Positions 35,550 through 44,379 are shown, counted from the stretch's first letter. The stretch: 64,000 bases of DNA from DASUAS01 sp963756895 (GCA_963756895.1 CAVWPI010000003.1:62001-126000), one strand, 5' to 3'. Program-made: numbers and translations. The notes: generated from the letters alone by a model not told the origin.

Positions 35550-36478
35550 GGGAATCGCCCGGCGTCTACCTGCAGTGCGGCGTCCGTCTCCGCTCCGAGG
35601 TCGAGTTGGCGCTGCCGCTCGCCGAGGGCTCGGCGTGGGACGTCGACATCCGGCGCGGCGCCGAGGTGCACGACACCTCCGCCGCGCCCCCGGGTGACGT
35701 GATCGCCGCGTACGAGAGCCAAGGCGGAGAGAACTGGTACACCGCGACGCGGACGGAGTCCGGCTACCGGATGCGGTTCCGGGAGTGCGGTGAGTTCGAG
35801 ATCTCCGGTGATCTCACCCGCGTCGTGATGCGGGAGGACCCGGCCGGCCGCACCGAGCTGCTGCCCATCCTGCTCGCGGGCACGGTGAGTGCGTTGCTCC
35901 TGAACCTGCGCGGTCACGTGGTGCTCCACGCGAGCGCAGTGGCCATCGACGACGTCGCGATGGCCTTCGTCGGCCAATCGGGCCGGGGCAAGTCGACGAT
36001 GGCCGCGCTCATGTGCGTCGACGGTGCCGATCTGATCACCGACGACGTCTTGCGCGTCGAGCCGGGCCCCCCGGTGACGTGCATCGGAGGCGCGCCCGAG
36101 CTGCGGCTCCGCGAGAAGGCCGGGTCGATCGCCCGAGCGCAATCCACGACCGCCCTTCGCACCACCGCGGACGAGCGACTCGCGTTCGCGCCCCCCGTGA
36201 CCGACGTCCGGCCGCGACCACTGGCCGCGATCGTCGTCCCTTCGCCATCGCGCACCGCCGCGCAGGTCGAGGCCGAGATCATCGAGCCGTCCGGAGCGTT
36301 GTTCGGGCTCCTGGCGTTCCCACGCGTGCACGGCTGGCGCGACAAGGCGGTGCTCGCGCGCGAGTTCGCGACGCTGAGCCAGGTGGTGAACCAGGTGCCG
36401 GTCTTCGAGGCCACGATCCCGTGGGGGCCGCCCTTCGACCAGGACATCGCGCGTCAGATCCGCAAGCTGCTCGACTGA
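35546..36478 (+). CDS. HPr-kinase-like lasso peptide kinase
   Basis: 310 residues. The P-loop FVGQSGRGKSTMAAL (around residue 136) and DLITDDVLRVEPG match the HPr kinase/phosphorylase fold, preceded by an N-terminal domain of about 120 residues. In Firmicutes and proteobacteria, homologues in lasso clusters phosphorylate the C-terminal serine of the precursor. The precursor here ends in Ser47, a fitting substrate. There is no PTS system in the window, so a role with HPr is unlikely. ATG overlaps the B2 stop; the methyltransferase follows after two bases. Confidence 0.8.
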   Translation: MRESPGVYLQCGVRLRSEVELALPLAEGSAWDVDIRRGAEVHDTSAAPPGDVIAAYESQGGENWYTATRTESGYRMRFRECGEFEISGDLTRVVMREDPAGRTELLPILLAGTVSALLLNLRGHVVLHASAVAIDDVAMAFVGQSGRGKSTMAALMCVDGADLITDDVLRVEPGPPVTCIGGAPELRLREKAGSIARAQSTTALRTTADERLAFAPPVTDVRPRPLAAIVVPSPSRTAAQVEAEIIEPSGALFGLLAFPRVHGWRDKAVLAREFATLSQVVNQVPVFEATIPWGPPFDQDIARQIRKLLD

Positions 36479-36480
36479 CC

Positions 36481-37116
36481 GTGGAGTTCCCACCCGGGTT
36501 CTTCGACCGGGCCGATCCCGGCCCCGACGTCGCCTTCTACCTGCCGTTGCGGCTCGTGACCCACATCGACGACGACGCCATCGCCGCAGTGGGCGCGCTG
36601 TACGACGAGCTCGACATCGGCGCCACCGGTGACGGCGAGGTGCTCGACCTCATGAGCTCGTGGGTGTCGCACTTCACGACCACACCGCGCCACCTCACCG
36701 TGCTGGGCATGAACGACGACGAGCTCGCCGCCAACCCGCAGGCCGCGGCGCGGGTGGTGCACGATCTCAACGCCGACCCGGTGCTGCCGTTCCCCGACGG
36801 CTCGTTCGACGACGCGGTGTGCTGCGTGTCGGTCGACTACCTCGTCCGTCCGATCGAGGTGTTCGCCGAAGTCGCCCGGGTCGTCCGCCCCGGTGGGCAC
36901 TTCGTGTGCACGTTCTCCAACCGGTGCTTCCCGACCAAGGCCATCCGGGGCTGGTTGCACTCCTCCGACGCCGAGCACGGCGAGATCGTGGCCGAGTACT
37001 TCCGGCGTTCGGACGGGTTCGACGAGCCGGTGATGGACCGCCGCACTCCGCCGGGGCACTTCGGCGACCCCCTCTGGGCGGTGTGGGCGACCGTCGTTAG
37101 ACTCGCCGACGAATGA
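36481..37116 (+). CDS. SAM-dependent methyltransferase (class I-like)
   Basis: 211 residues. The SAM motif I reads EVLDLMSSWVSHF, a known variant of the usual DLGCGxG, followed by VLGMNDDELAANP, LNADPVLPFPDGSFDDAVCCVSVDYLVRP and the late strand VVRPGGHFVCTFSNRCF. It is the fourth gene after B1-B2-kinase with a two-base gap and so is probably co-transcribed. That makes it a candidate tailoring enzyme for the lasso peptide, but the same protein family occurs widely outside such clusters, so linkage may be accidental. Confidence 0.75.
   Translation: MEFPPGFFDRADPGPDVAFYLPLRLVTHIDDDAIAAVGALYDELDIGATGDGEVLDLMSSWVSHFTTTPRHLTVLGMNDDELAANPQAAARVVHDLNADPVLPFPDGSFDDAVCCVSVDYLVRPIEVFAEVARVVRPGGHFVCTFSNRCFPTKAIRGWLHSSDAEHGEIVAEYFRRSDGFDEPVMDRRTPPGHFGDPLWAVWATVVRLADE
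37098..37103 (+). promoter_or_regulatory. Possible leaderless -10 hexamer for the 46-residue gene
   Basis: TAGACT, nine bases before ATG 37113, inside the end of the methyltransferase gene. Confidence 0.35.
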
Positions 37117-37253
37117 AAGCCTTCCAACGTGGGTTGCTCGTCGCCGCCATCGCAGCCGCGGTCTCGGTCGTCGTGAAGGTGCGCAGCAAGGGTCCCGTGC
37201 CGCCCACCAGCGGTGGAGGGTGGCGCGAGCTCCAGGGCCCCGACTTCCGGTGA
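37113..37253 (+). CDS. Small membrane-anchored protein, 46 residues
   Basis: MKAFQRGLLVAAIAAAVSVV is a short basic start plus a single hydrophobic helix, followed by VKVRSKGPVPPTSGGGWRELQ. It overlaps the methyltransferase stop by the ATGA arrangement. No family recognised. It could be a membrane peptide linked to the cluster or an unrelated small protein; there is no lasso leader motif. Confidence 0.5.
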   Translation: MKAFQRGLLVAAIAAAVSVVVKVRSKGPVPPTSGGGWRELQGPDFR

Positions 37254-37269
37254 CGGTCGTGTTCCGGAA

Positions 37270-38271
37270 ATGAAGACGGTCATGGTCGCCGGGCTCGGCG
37301 AGGTCGGTGTGCGCGCCGCGTGCCAGCTCATCGACACCCCCGACGTCGATCGCGTGCATCGTCGCCGCGCGCCGGCTCGAGCACGCCCGCGAGGTGGCGA
37401 TCGCACTGCACGACGGGGCCGAGCCCTACGCCCTCGGTCGCGACGATCCGCTGCCCGACGACCTCGACGCCATCGTCACCGCGCTCCCCGGTGCAGTCGA
37501 CGCCGCGCTCGCGCGTCGCGCCGTCGGTGCGGGCGTCCCGTACGCGTCGGCGGCCGATCGCGACGCCACCCTGCGTTCGTTGCTCGCGCTCGACGCAGAA
37601 GCGCGCGCGGCACGCGACGAGCGTCGTCGCCGGCTGCGGTCTCGCACCCGGACTCACCGACGTGCTCGCCCGTCACGCGGTGGGAGCGCTCGATGCGGTC
37701 GACGAGCTCCACGTCGCGCGCTGGGGCGTGGCCGGCAGCGAATCAGTAGCCGAAGCGCGCCGCGGCCCAGCGCGAGGAAGCGCGTGAATGGCGCGACGGT
37801 GAGCTGGTGCACGAGAAGCACCGCCATGCCGAGCTCATCTGGTATCCCGATCCCGTCGGCGCGCGCGAGTGCGAGCTCGTCGCCACCGGCGTCGAGCTGC
37901 TCGTCGCCGCCAACCCGGGTGCCGGGCGCATCACCGCCCGCCTCGGCGTCCCGCCCACCAAGCGCTTCACCCCGCCCGGTCGGCGCGATCCCGGCCTGGG
38001 ATGGGGTGCGGTGCGGGTCGAGGCGGGGGGCTGGCGGGGGACCGCCCGGACGTCCGTGGTCTACGGCGTGATCGAGCGCACGGCAGTGGCCGCCGGCACC
38101 GTGCTCGGGGTCACCGGCGCCTGGCTGGCCGGTGCGGTTCCGGGGCTGGCGACGGTCCCGCCCACCGGCGCGTTCGGACTGGGGTCGGTGGTCGAACCGG
38201 TGCAGTTCCTCGCCGACCTCGCCCGTCGGGGTGTGAAGGTGGCGGCCTTCGAGGGCGTCGCCGTCGGCTGA
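37270..38271 (+). CDS. Saccharopine-dehydrogenase-like NAD(P)-binding protein (frameshifted)
   Basis: Rossmann start TVMVAGLGEVGVRAACQL (residues 3-20), then PDDLDAIVTALPGAVDAALARRAVGAG, VVAGCGLAPGLTDVLARHA and a C-terminal part with ANPGAGRITARLGVPPTKR and VYGVIERTAVAAGTVLGVTG. Corrected length is about 330 residues. Frame changes near 37355, 37635 and about 37770, all in CG-rich runs. The GLAPG-type motif is typical of carboxynorspermidine/saccharopine-dehydrogenase relatives. Substrate unknown. GTG/ATG choice: ATG 37270 begins directly with the Rossmann strand. Confidence 0.65.
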
Positions 38272-38486
38272 CGGTTCCGGGTGGCCGCGACCTCGGCCCG
38301 GACACCCGCGACCGATACCCTCTGCTCGACTGGAGCGGGCCCGCGGGCAGCGGTGATCGGCGCGAGAACCGGTCAAGCGAGCCGAACGAACTGCCGAATC
38401 CAGCGGGGCAAGCAGGTGAGCGTCCGACGGACGATCGCTGTGCGGGAGATGGGCGGACCATGCACTCCCACGTCTGGAGGACGACC

Positions 38487-39065
38487 GTGTTGCGAAGGAT
38501 CGCCAGCGCCGCCGTGGTCGGCGCGGCCCTGCTCGCCGCATTCGGATGCGGCGGAGGCGGGAACGACACCAGCGTCAGTGCCGGCACCGTGCGCGACCGC
38601 ACGATCGCCCCGGCCGCCGAGCCCGACACCGACGCCCCCGCGTCCGCGACGGGGCTCCAGACCGTCACCTACCAGGGCGTGCAGTTCGACGTGCCGGCCG
38701 ACTGGCCGGTGCACGACCTCGCGGCCGATCCCACCACCTGCGTGCGCTTCGACGTGCACGCGGTCTACCTCGGGCACCCGGGTGCCGACATGGCGTGCCC
38801 GTCCGGGCTCGTCGGCCGCGCCGACGCGGTGCTGGTCGAACCCACCGCGGACGCCGACCGCGGTGGACGCGACGCCGCCGGCGCCGCGGCCGACGTCTCC
38901 GCGTCGACGGCCACCGGACTCGAGGTGCAGGTCGCGGGCGACGGCGCGGCACTGAGTGAGGTCGCCGCCGATCTCCCGGCCGCCGGCGTGAGCGTCACCC
39001 TCACCTACCTCGACTCCGACGCCACCGCGCAGCAGATCCTCCAGTCGTTCCGGACGGCATCGTGA
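38487..39065 (+). CDS. Exported protein, probable lipoprotein
   Basis: 192 residues. Signal peptide VLRRIASAAVVGAALLAAFGC with a weak lipobox (AFGC) at residues 18-21, then a Gly/Asn/Thr linker and a domain beginning TVTYQGVQFDVPADWPVHDL. That opening is seen in secreted actinobacterial lipoproteins of unknown function. GGAGG six bases before GTG decides the start against ATG 38460. The end overlaps the next gene by four bases. Confidence 0.7.
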   Translation: MLRRIASAAVVGAALLAAFGCGGGGNDTSVSAGTVRDRTIAPAAEPDTDAPASATGLQTVTYQGVQFDVPADWPVHDLAADPTTCVRFDVHAVYLGHPGADMACPSGLVGRADAVLVEPTADADRGGRDAAGAAADVSASTATGLEVQVAGDGAALSEVAADLPAAGVSVTLTYLDSDATAQQILQSFRTAS

Positions 39066-39891
39066 GCGGCGTTGTGAGAGGCGTCAGGACGCGCATCGGT
39101 CTCGTCGTCGCGGCCGTCGGCGCCGCCGTGCTCCTGAGCGCGTGTCTTCCGCCTCCGCCTCCGCCGCCCCGCCGCCGCCCCCCGCGATCACCAATGGCTT
39201 CGACGCTTGCGCGGCGCCGAGCGTGGCCACCATGAGCAAGTGGAGGGCGTCGTCGCCGTACACCACCATCGGCATCTACATCGGTGGCTCGAGCCGAGCC
39301 TGTGCGCAACCCAACCTCACGGCGTCGTGGATCAACAGCGTGAAGGCACAGGGTTGGACGCTGCTCCCCATCTGGGTCGGCCCGCAGGCGTCGTGCAGCA
39401 CGCTCGGCGGCACCGCCAAGATCTCGTCCGACGGCACGACGGCATGGTTCCAGGGCATCGAGCAGGCGGCTCTCGCCTCGAACGCCGCCCAGGCGCTCGG
39501 CTTCGGCTGGCTCGCGCCGGTCTACTACGACATGGAGGGCTACTCGCGCGGCGGCGCGTGCTCGAACTCGGTGCAGACCTTCGCCGATGCGTGGGTGCGT
39601 CAGCTCAACCGCTCGGGGTACTTCGGGGGCATGTACAGCAGCCTGTGCTCGGGCATCCTCGATGTCGCCTCCGCGACCTTCGACACCACGAAGCTGCCGC
39701 TCAACGCGGTGTGGATCGCGGCGTGGAACAACACGCCGAACATCTTCGGCTTCGGTGCGCCGTGTGCGCTGTCGGACTCGCTCTGGAGCAACCACCAGCG
39801 CGTGCACCAGTACACCGGCGGCCACGACGAGTCCTACGGCGGCGTCACGATCAACATCGACAGCAACGCGGTCGACGGCCCGGTCGGGTAG
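39062..39891 (+). CDS. DUF1906 glycoside-hydrolase-like lipoprotein (frameshifted)
   Basis: N-terminal signal with a clear lipobox (VLLSAC) at about residue 28, then a run of prolines. The domain starts GFDACAAPSV and TIGIYIGGSSRACAQPN, the pattern of DUF1906 (Rv2525c-like, TIM-barrel glycosidase-like), with YYDMEGY carrying likely acidic catalytic residues and HQYTG near the end. The frame changes in the cytosine-rich proline codons near 39175, a natural place for a length error. Rv2525c-type proteins are exported and implicated in cell-wall physiology. Confidence 0.8.
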
Positions 39892-39937
39892 ATCGAGGCC
39901 CTCGAGCCGTCCCGATCGGTACGATTGGGCTCCCTTC

Positions 39938-40011
39938 GGGGACGTAGCTCAGCTGGCTAGAGCACCTGCTTTGCAAGCAGGGGGTCGTGGGTTCGAGTCC
40001 CATCGTCTCCA
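39938..40011 (+). tRNA. alaT: tRNA-Ala (TGC)
   Basis: Acceptor GGGGACG/CGTCTCC (one G-T pair), D-arm AGCTCAGCTGGCTAGAGC, anticodon stem CCTGC/GCAGG with loop TTTGCAA (anticodon TGC), T-arm GTGGGTTCGAGTCCCAT. CCA not encoded in full. Confidence 0.96.
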
Positions 40012-40093
40012 CCCGTCCGCGCCCACGGAACCAGAACGCGTCAGACCCGGGGCGCGCTGCGCCTCCGACCGGTGGCGTGGGTGACAATGGCGC

Positions 40094-40573
40094 ATGCCGA
40101 AGCACCGGGCCGTCGCCCCGATCCTCGACCTCGTCTGTCTCGCCGCGTTCGTCGCCGTCGGCGGCCGTCGCCACGACGACCTCAACGAGGGCTTCGGCTG
40201 GTTCCTCGAGGTGCTGTGGCCGATCGCGCTCGGCTGGGCGGTGGTCGCCGTGCTCAGCGGGCTCTACACGCGGAGCGGCGGGAGCATGTGGCTGGCGTTG
40301 TTCGCCACACTCGTCGGCGGCCTGGTGATCACGCAGGTGCTGCGGTACACGCTGCAGGATCGGCCGTGGATCGGCATCTTCACCGCGGTCGCGTTCGGGT
40401 TCATCGGTCTCACCACGTTCGGCTGGCGCGCCGATCGCGATGCTCGTGCGTCGGCGGCGTCCCGCGACGACCTGACACGACCGGCGGTCCGGGTTCCATC
40501 GTCTCCACCACGGCCATGCATTCCAACTACGTCTGCCACGCCGCGGTCTGCTCCGCAATCGCGGACCCCGTGA
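40094..40573 (+). CDS. DUF3054 membrane protein (C-terminus probably overextended)
   Basis: The first 126 residues form a typical DUF3054 protein with four membrane helices (PILDLVCLAAFVAVGG, FLEVLWPIALGWAVVAVLSGLY, MWLALFATLVGGLVITQVLRY, GIFTAVAFGFIGLTTFGW). The last 33 residues, rich in Pro/Ser/Thr, are unlike the family and run antisense across the end of the next gene. A TGA one frame away at 40472-40474 (gacctga) is likely the true stop, hidden by one extra base. Function unknown. Confidence 0.75.
   Translation: MPKHRAVAPILDLVCLAAFVAVGGRRHDDLNEGFGWFLEVLWPIALGWAVVAVLSGLYTRSGGSMWLALFATLVGGLVITQVLRYTLQDRPWIGIFTAVAFGFIGLTTFGWRADRDARASAASRDDLTRPAVRVPSSPPRPCIPTTSATPRSAPQSRTP
40491..40509 (+). 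repeat. Partial copy of the tRNA-Ala 3' end
   Basis: GGGTTC joined to CCATCGTCTCCACC. The 14-base part is identical to tRNA-Ala positions 40000-40013; the six bases between them in the tRNA are missing. It could be an attachment-site remnant. Confidence 0.5.
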
Positions 40574-41765
40574 GCGCCCGGTCGTACACGAGCACTCCGA
40601 ACACGTCGCCGAAGAAAGGGCGATCGCCCGTCGCCTCGTTGCCGACCACGAGGGGAAACTGCGGCCGCCAGTTGCGGAGCGTGCCGTGCAGGCGCCACGC
40701 CGCCACGGGAGCGCCGTCGACGTAGACGCGCTCGACGCCTCCGGAGAAGGTCACAGCCACGTCGACAGGGTGCCGGGTCGAGGTGAACACGTCCGGGATG
40801 GTCTTGTCCGTGAAGACGCCGCAGGTTGCCCGGAGCCGGATGCTGAGCGACCGACGTTCCTGACCGAGGTGCACGTCGACCTGCCCGACGTCAGGGCCCG
40901 ACGAGATGGTCACGATGCGCGTCGGGCCGTTCTGATCGAGGCGCGCCGAACGTGCGCGCGCCATGATCGTCACCTTCCCGGAATCGCGAACTGCCTGCAC
41001 GACGTTCGTCGCTGAAGCGTCGCTCCGGGCCGCGCCGCCCGCGAAACGGACCCCGCCGCCCTCGATCCACGAGGTCCGACCGGTGAGTGCGAGCGTTGGT
41101 GAGCCTCCCGCCGCCTCGGCCACGGTGCGACCGGAGCCCTCGTCGAACGTGTACGCCGCGACCGGGGCCGGGCCCGCAGCGGAACCGACTCCCTTGCTGC
41201 CGTCACTCGCGGCGATCGGTTGGAGGTCACATCTGTGCGACGGATCACTGGGAGTGGCGAAGATCACGACGGGCACGCCGATCACGAGCATGGCCGCGCT
41301 GGAGACAGAGAGGATCCGCATCGCGGCGCGGCGCGACACCCGTGTCGACGACAGCACCGCCACCGCGAGGATCGCGCCGGCGGCATCGACCACGACATCC
41401 ACGATCGTCGGGTCACGCGAACCACCGATCGCCTGGAGCACCTCGAGGAGGGCACCACCGGCGACCCCGATCACCAGGGCGAGTAGTGCGGTCTGGCGTC
41501 GTGTGCGCCCACCGCGGCCGAGCACGAGCAGGTACACGAGCGCGGTCAACAGCATCGTGCCGATTGCGTGTCCCCACCACGCGAACTCGCTGCTGTCCAC
41601 GTCGCCGACGATGGGGAGGCGCGCCGCGAGCCCGAGGTAGAGCAGGAAACCGCCCCACGCGATCGTGATGCCGAGCAGGAGCCACCACTCCCGGCGGGTC
41701 AGCGCCTCGCTGCTGGCAGCGTCGCTTGCTGGCGCAGGAAGGCGCACGCCGTCAGGCATGCTCAC
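40527..41765 (-). CDS. VanZ-like membrane protein with C-terminal LamG/concanavalin domain
   Basis: 412 residues. Residues 25-175 form a VanZ-like unit of about five helices (WWLLLGITIAWGGFLLYLGLA, FAWWGHAIGTMLLTALVYLLVL, LLALVIGVAGGALLEVLQ, VDVVVDAAGAILAVAVL). Residues 200-412 form an outward-facing LamG-like sandwich: AYTFDEGSGRTVAEAAGG, GGGVRFAGGAA, VTIMARARS, VDVAVTFSGGVERVYVDGAPVAAW and FFGDVFGVLVYDRAL. The combination suggests a membrane protein with an extracellular carbohydrate- or protein-binding module. Function unknown. Confidence 0.75.
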   Translation of the reverse strand: MSMPDGVRLPAPASDAASSEALTRREWWLLLGITIAWGGFLLYLGLAARLPIVGDVDSSEFAWWGHAIGTMLLTALVYLLVLGRGGRTRRQTALLALVIGVAGGALLEVLQAIGGSRDPTIVDVVVDAAGAILAVAVLSSTRVSRRAAMRILSVSSAAMLVIGVPVVIFATPSDPSHRCDLQPIAASDGSKGVGSAAGPAPVAAYTFDEGSGRTVAEAAGGSPTLALTGRTSWIEGGGVRFAGGAARSDASATNVVQAVRDSGKVTIMARARSARLDQNGPTRIVTISSGPDVGQVDVHLGQERRSLSIRLRATCGVFTDKTIPDVFTSTRHPVDVAVTFSGGVERVYVDGAPVAAWRLHGTLRNWRPQFPLVVGNEATGDRPFFGDVFGVLVYDRALTGSAIAEQTAAWQT

Positions 41766-41848
41766 ATGGGTCCTCCGCCGCGCACAGAGGCGACCCTACT
41801 CGTCACCTCGGCTGGCTGATCCGCGACGCGAGGGTGCGCCTGTGACGA

Positions 41849-42886
41849 TCAGACGCGGACGACCACGCGACCCCACGTGCGGCGTTCGGCGAGGTCGGTG
41901 ATGGCGGCGGGGACGTCGGCAAAGTCGACGCAGCGGCTCACCAGCGGTCGGTACCGACCGTCGGCCATCAGCGCTTCGATCTCGCCCTGTGTCTCGGCGT
42001 GGATGCGCGCCATCTCGGGCCGCGGGTAGCCGCCGAGCGTGGCGCCGACCAACGTGTGGTTGCGCACGTAGAAGTGCGGATCGTGGGCCACGAGACCGCC
42101 GGCGTGGCCGCACAGCACGTGGCGACCGTCGGGCACGAGCAGATCGCGCACGCGCGCGCCGATCTCGCCCTGCACCGGATCGACGATCACGTCGACGCCC
42201 CTCCCACCGGTGGCGGCGCGGATCGTCTCCACCACGTCACCGTTCGAGTGGTCGACGGCCCGCGCGCCCAGACCCTCGACGACCTCGGCCTTCTCGGTGC
42301 CGCCGACGACCGCGAGCACGTCGCACCCCGCGGCCACGCAGAGCTGCACGGTCGCGGCGCCGAGACCACCAGCAGCACCGAGCACCACGACGGTCTCACC
42401 GCGCTGGATCCGGCCGCGGCGATGGACCGCGTGCCACGCGGTGTGTGCGGGGATCATGAACGCGGCGGCGTCCTCGTCGGACATCGAGTCGGGCACCTCG
42501 AACATGGTCGAGATGCCCACCGACACCGGAGCGAGGCTCCCGAAGGGTTGGATGCACACCGCGGCGACCCGCTTGCCGAGCAGGTCGCGGCGGATGGGCG
42601 ACGCGTCGGTCACCACGCCGACGCCCTCCTGGCCCGAGACGTAGGGCATCGCCACCGGCACCGGGTACGAACCGCGTGCCATCGTCACGTCGGGGAGCGC
42701 GAGCGCGGCGATCGACATCTGCAGGATCACCCAGTCGCCGAACGGTTCGATGCCCGGTTGCACCGGCACCCATCCGCTCATGTGCATGCCGAGACCGTCG
42801 AGGTCGGCCGCAGTGGGCGCGGGGATCTCGTCGAGCTGGAACACGTCGCCCGGTTCACCGTGACGGTGCACGCGCCACGCCTGCAC
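41849..42886 (-). CDS. Zinc-type alcohol dehydrogenase / quinone oxidoreductase family (MDR)
   Basis: 345 residues. GroES-like N-terminal part with PYVSGQEGVGVV, then the NADPH-binding VVVLGAAGGLGAATVQLCVAAG (residues 157-178) and VDVIVDPVQGEIG. No zinc-ligand cysteines are seen, so it belongs to the zinc-independent quinone-oxidoreductase-like group. The GTG start is adjacent to the stop of the next upstream minus-strand gene. It is the last gene of a four-gene minus-strand unit with an Idh/MocA oxidoreductase and two VOC proteins. Confidence 0.82.
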   Translation of the reverse strand: MQAWRVHRHGEPGDVFQLDEIPAPTAADLDGLGMHMSGWVPVQPGIEPFGDWVILQMSIAALALPDVTMARGSYPVPVAMPYVSGQEGVGVVTDASPIRRDLLGKRVAAVCIQPFGSLAPVSVGISTMFEVPDSMSDEDAAAFMIPAHTAWHAVHRRGRIQRGETVVVLGAAGGLGAATVQLCVAAGCDVLAVVGGTEKAEVVEGLGARAVDHSNGDVVETIRAATGGRGVDVIVDPVQGEIGARVRDLLVPDGRHVLCGHAGGLVAHDPHFYVRNHTLVGATLGGYPRPEMARIHAETQGEIEALMADGRYRPLVSRCVDFADVPAAITDLAERRTWGRVVVRV

Positions 42887-43982
42887 CTACTCCACCTTTC
42901 CGGGGTGCACGCCGACGCCGCCCGCCGCGCTGCTCGCGTACGCGGCGAGCGCGAAGCGGAGCACGTCGACGGCTTCCTCGCCGCTCCACCACAGCGGTCC
43001 CTCGCCCGTGTGCAACCAGCGCAACCAGTGACGCCCCGAGTCGCGGAAGCTGCTCGCCCAGTCGTCGTCGAGGTCGTGGTACGAGGTGAGCTCGCCGTCG
43101 GCGTACACCTCGAGGCTCGGCTGTTGGATGCCGCGTCCGGTGCAGCGGTTGCACGCGCGCATAACCGCGACGACCGGTGACCTCCCAGCGCTCGTCGTTG
43201 GTGTAGTAGTCGGACCGCAGGTAGAGGTCGGTGGCGAGGGTGATGTCCCACACGCCGCGGACGCCGCTCTCGTGCTCCCAGGCGATCATCGTCGGCGCGT
43301 CCATGGTGATGCCGGGCACGACCTCGGTCCCGCCGATCCACGCCCGCACCTCGGCGATCGGGCCGAACAACCAGAGCGCGGTGGCGAGCTTGTGCCAGCC
43401 GTCGTCGAACACGAGGATGCCGCGCCCGTGGTCGCGCATCTGGCGGAACTGCCACTCGTAGCTGCTCATCGGGACGTCCCAACCGCCCCGGCCGCTCGCC
43501 ACCATCTTCAGGTGGTAGCCGACGACGTCGCCGATGGTGCCGTCGTCGATCGTGGCCTTGAGCTTCTGCAACGGCTCGTAGAACAGGTAGTTCTCCATGA
43601 CCCGCAGCACGCGGTCGTTCGCGGTCGCGGCGTCGAGCATGCGCTGCGCGTCGGGCAGCGTGTTGCACATCGGCTTCTGCAGGTTGACGTGCCACCCGTG
43701 ACCGAGCAGGTCGACCACCCCGTCGACGTGCAGCGGGATGGGCAGCAACGCCTCCACCGCGTCGACCGCGAGCCCGCTGGCGGCGAGCTCGTCGACCGAC
43801 GCGAACGTCTGCGCGTCGGGCCAGTCGCGGGCGCGTTCGGCGCGCCGTTCCTCGCTCGGGTCGACGAGCGCGACCACCTCGACGTCGGGGTTGTCGCGGT
43901 AGGCGCGCACGTTGAGGTCGTAGATGCGGCCGAGGCCGACGAACGCGGCGCGGACGGGACGGTCGTACGGGGTGAAGGTCAC
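42887..43982 (-). CDS. Gfo/Idh/MocA-type oxidoreductase (frameshifted)
   Basis: NAD(P)-dependent dehydrogenase of the sugar/inositol type. N-terminal Rossmann RAAFVGLGRIYDLNVRAYRDNPDVEVVALVDPS, motif VNLQKPMCNTLPDAQRML corresponding to the family EKP motif (here QKP), and a C-terminal half with GWHKLATALWLFGPI. Corrected length about 364 residues. One extra base near 43160 (gcgcgcataacc region) shifts the last 90 residues. It abuts MDR and VOC genes, suggesting a small catabolic pathway of unknown substrate. Confidence 0.82.
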
Positions 43983-44379
43983 AGGCCGCTCCGTGGCGGA
44001 ACGGCAGAGATGTCGGGTCTTGTTGCAGCTCGATGGTGTTGCCGGCGGGGTCGTTGATCCAGATCTGCACGTTCGACTCGCCCTGCACACCGCGCTTGTA
44101 CTCGATGCCCTGGGCGTCGAGCTCGGCGATGGCGGCGGCGAGGTCGTCGACGGCGACGCAGTAGTGGTTGCCGGTCGAGTCGATGGGCGTGCCGCGCGGC
44201 GGCGCGCCCACGAGGTGGAGCTCCAGGTCGCCGACGCCCTTCCAGGTGCCGGGCACGCCGGGGATCTCGGGTCGGGGGACGTCGGCGAGGCCGAAGAGCC
44301 CGCCGTAGAAGGCGGTCATGTCGTCGAGCGACGCGTCGTGGCAGTTCACCGACACGTGGTGGAAGCGGGTGACCCTCAC
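43979..44379 (-). CDS. VOC (glyoxalase/dioxygenase) family protein (frameshifted near the end)
   Basis: About 132 residues with the VOC start TRFHHVSVNCHDASLDDMTAFYGGLFGL, middle HLVGAPPRG and NHYCVAVDDLAAAIAELDAQGI, and C-terminal end IWINDPAGNTIELQQDP. The frame as written has no stop and runs on through the neighbour; a TGA one frame away overlaps the start of the oxidoreductase (GTGA), so one base is probably missing near 44000. Start overlaps the upstream VOC stop. Confidence 0.75.

Noticed and set aside
37113..37253. Second lasso precursor
   Set aside because: The 46-residue peptide has a membrane helix and lacks the Y-x-x-P leader pattern, the -2 threonine and a ring-forming acidic residue.
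30077..39937. Island as an integrative conjugative element or phage
   Set aside because: No integrase, relaxase or transfer genes, and no direct repeat of the tRNA-Ile 3' end at its right boundary.
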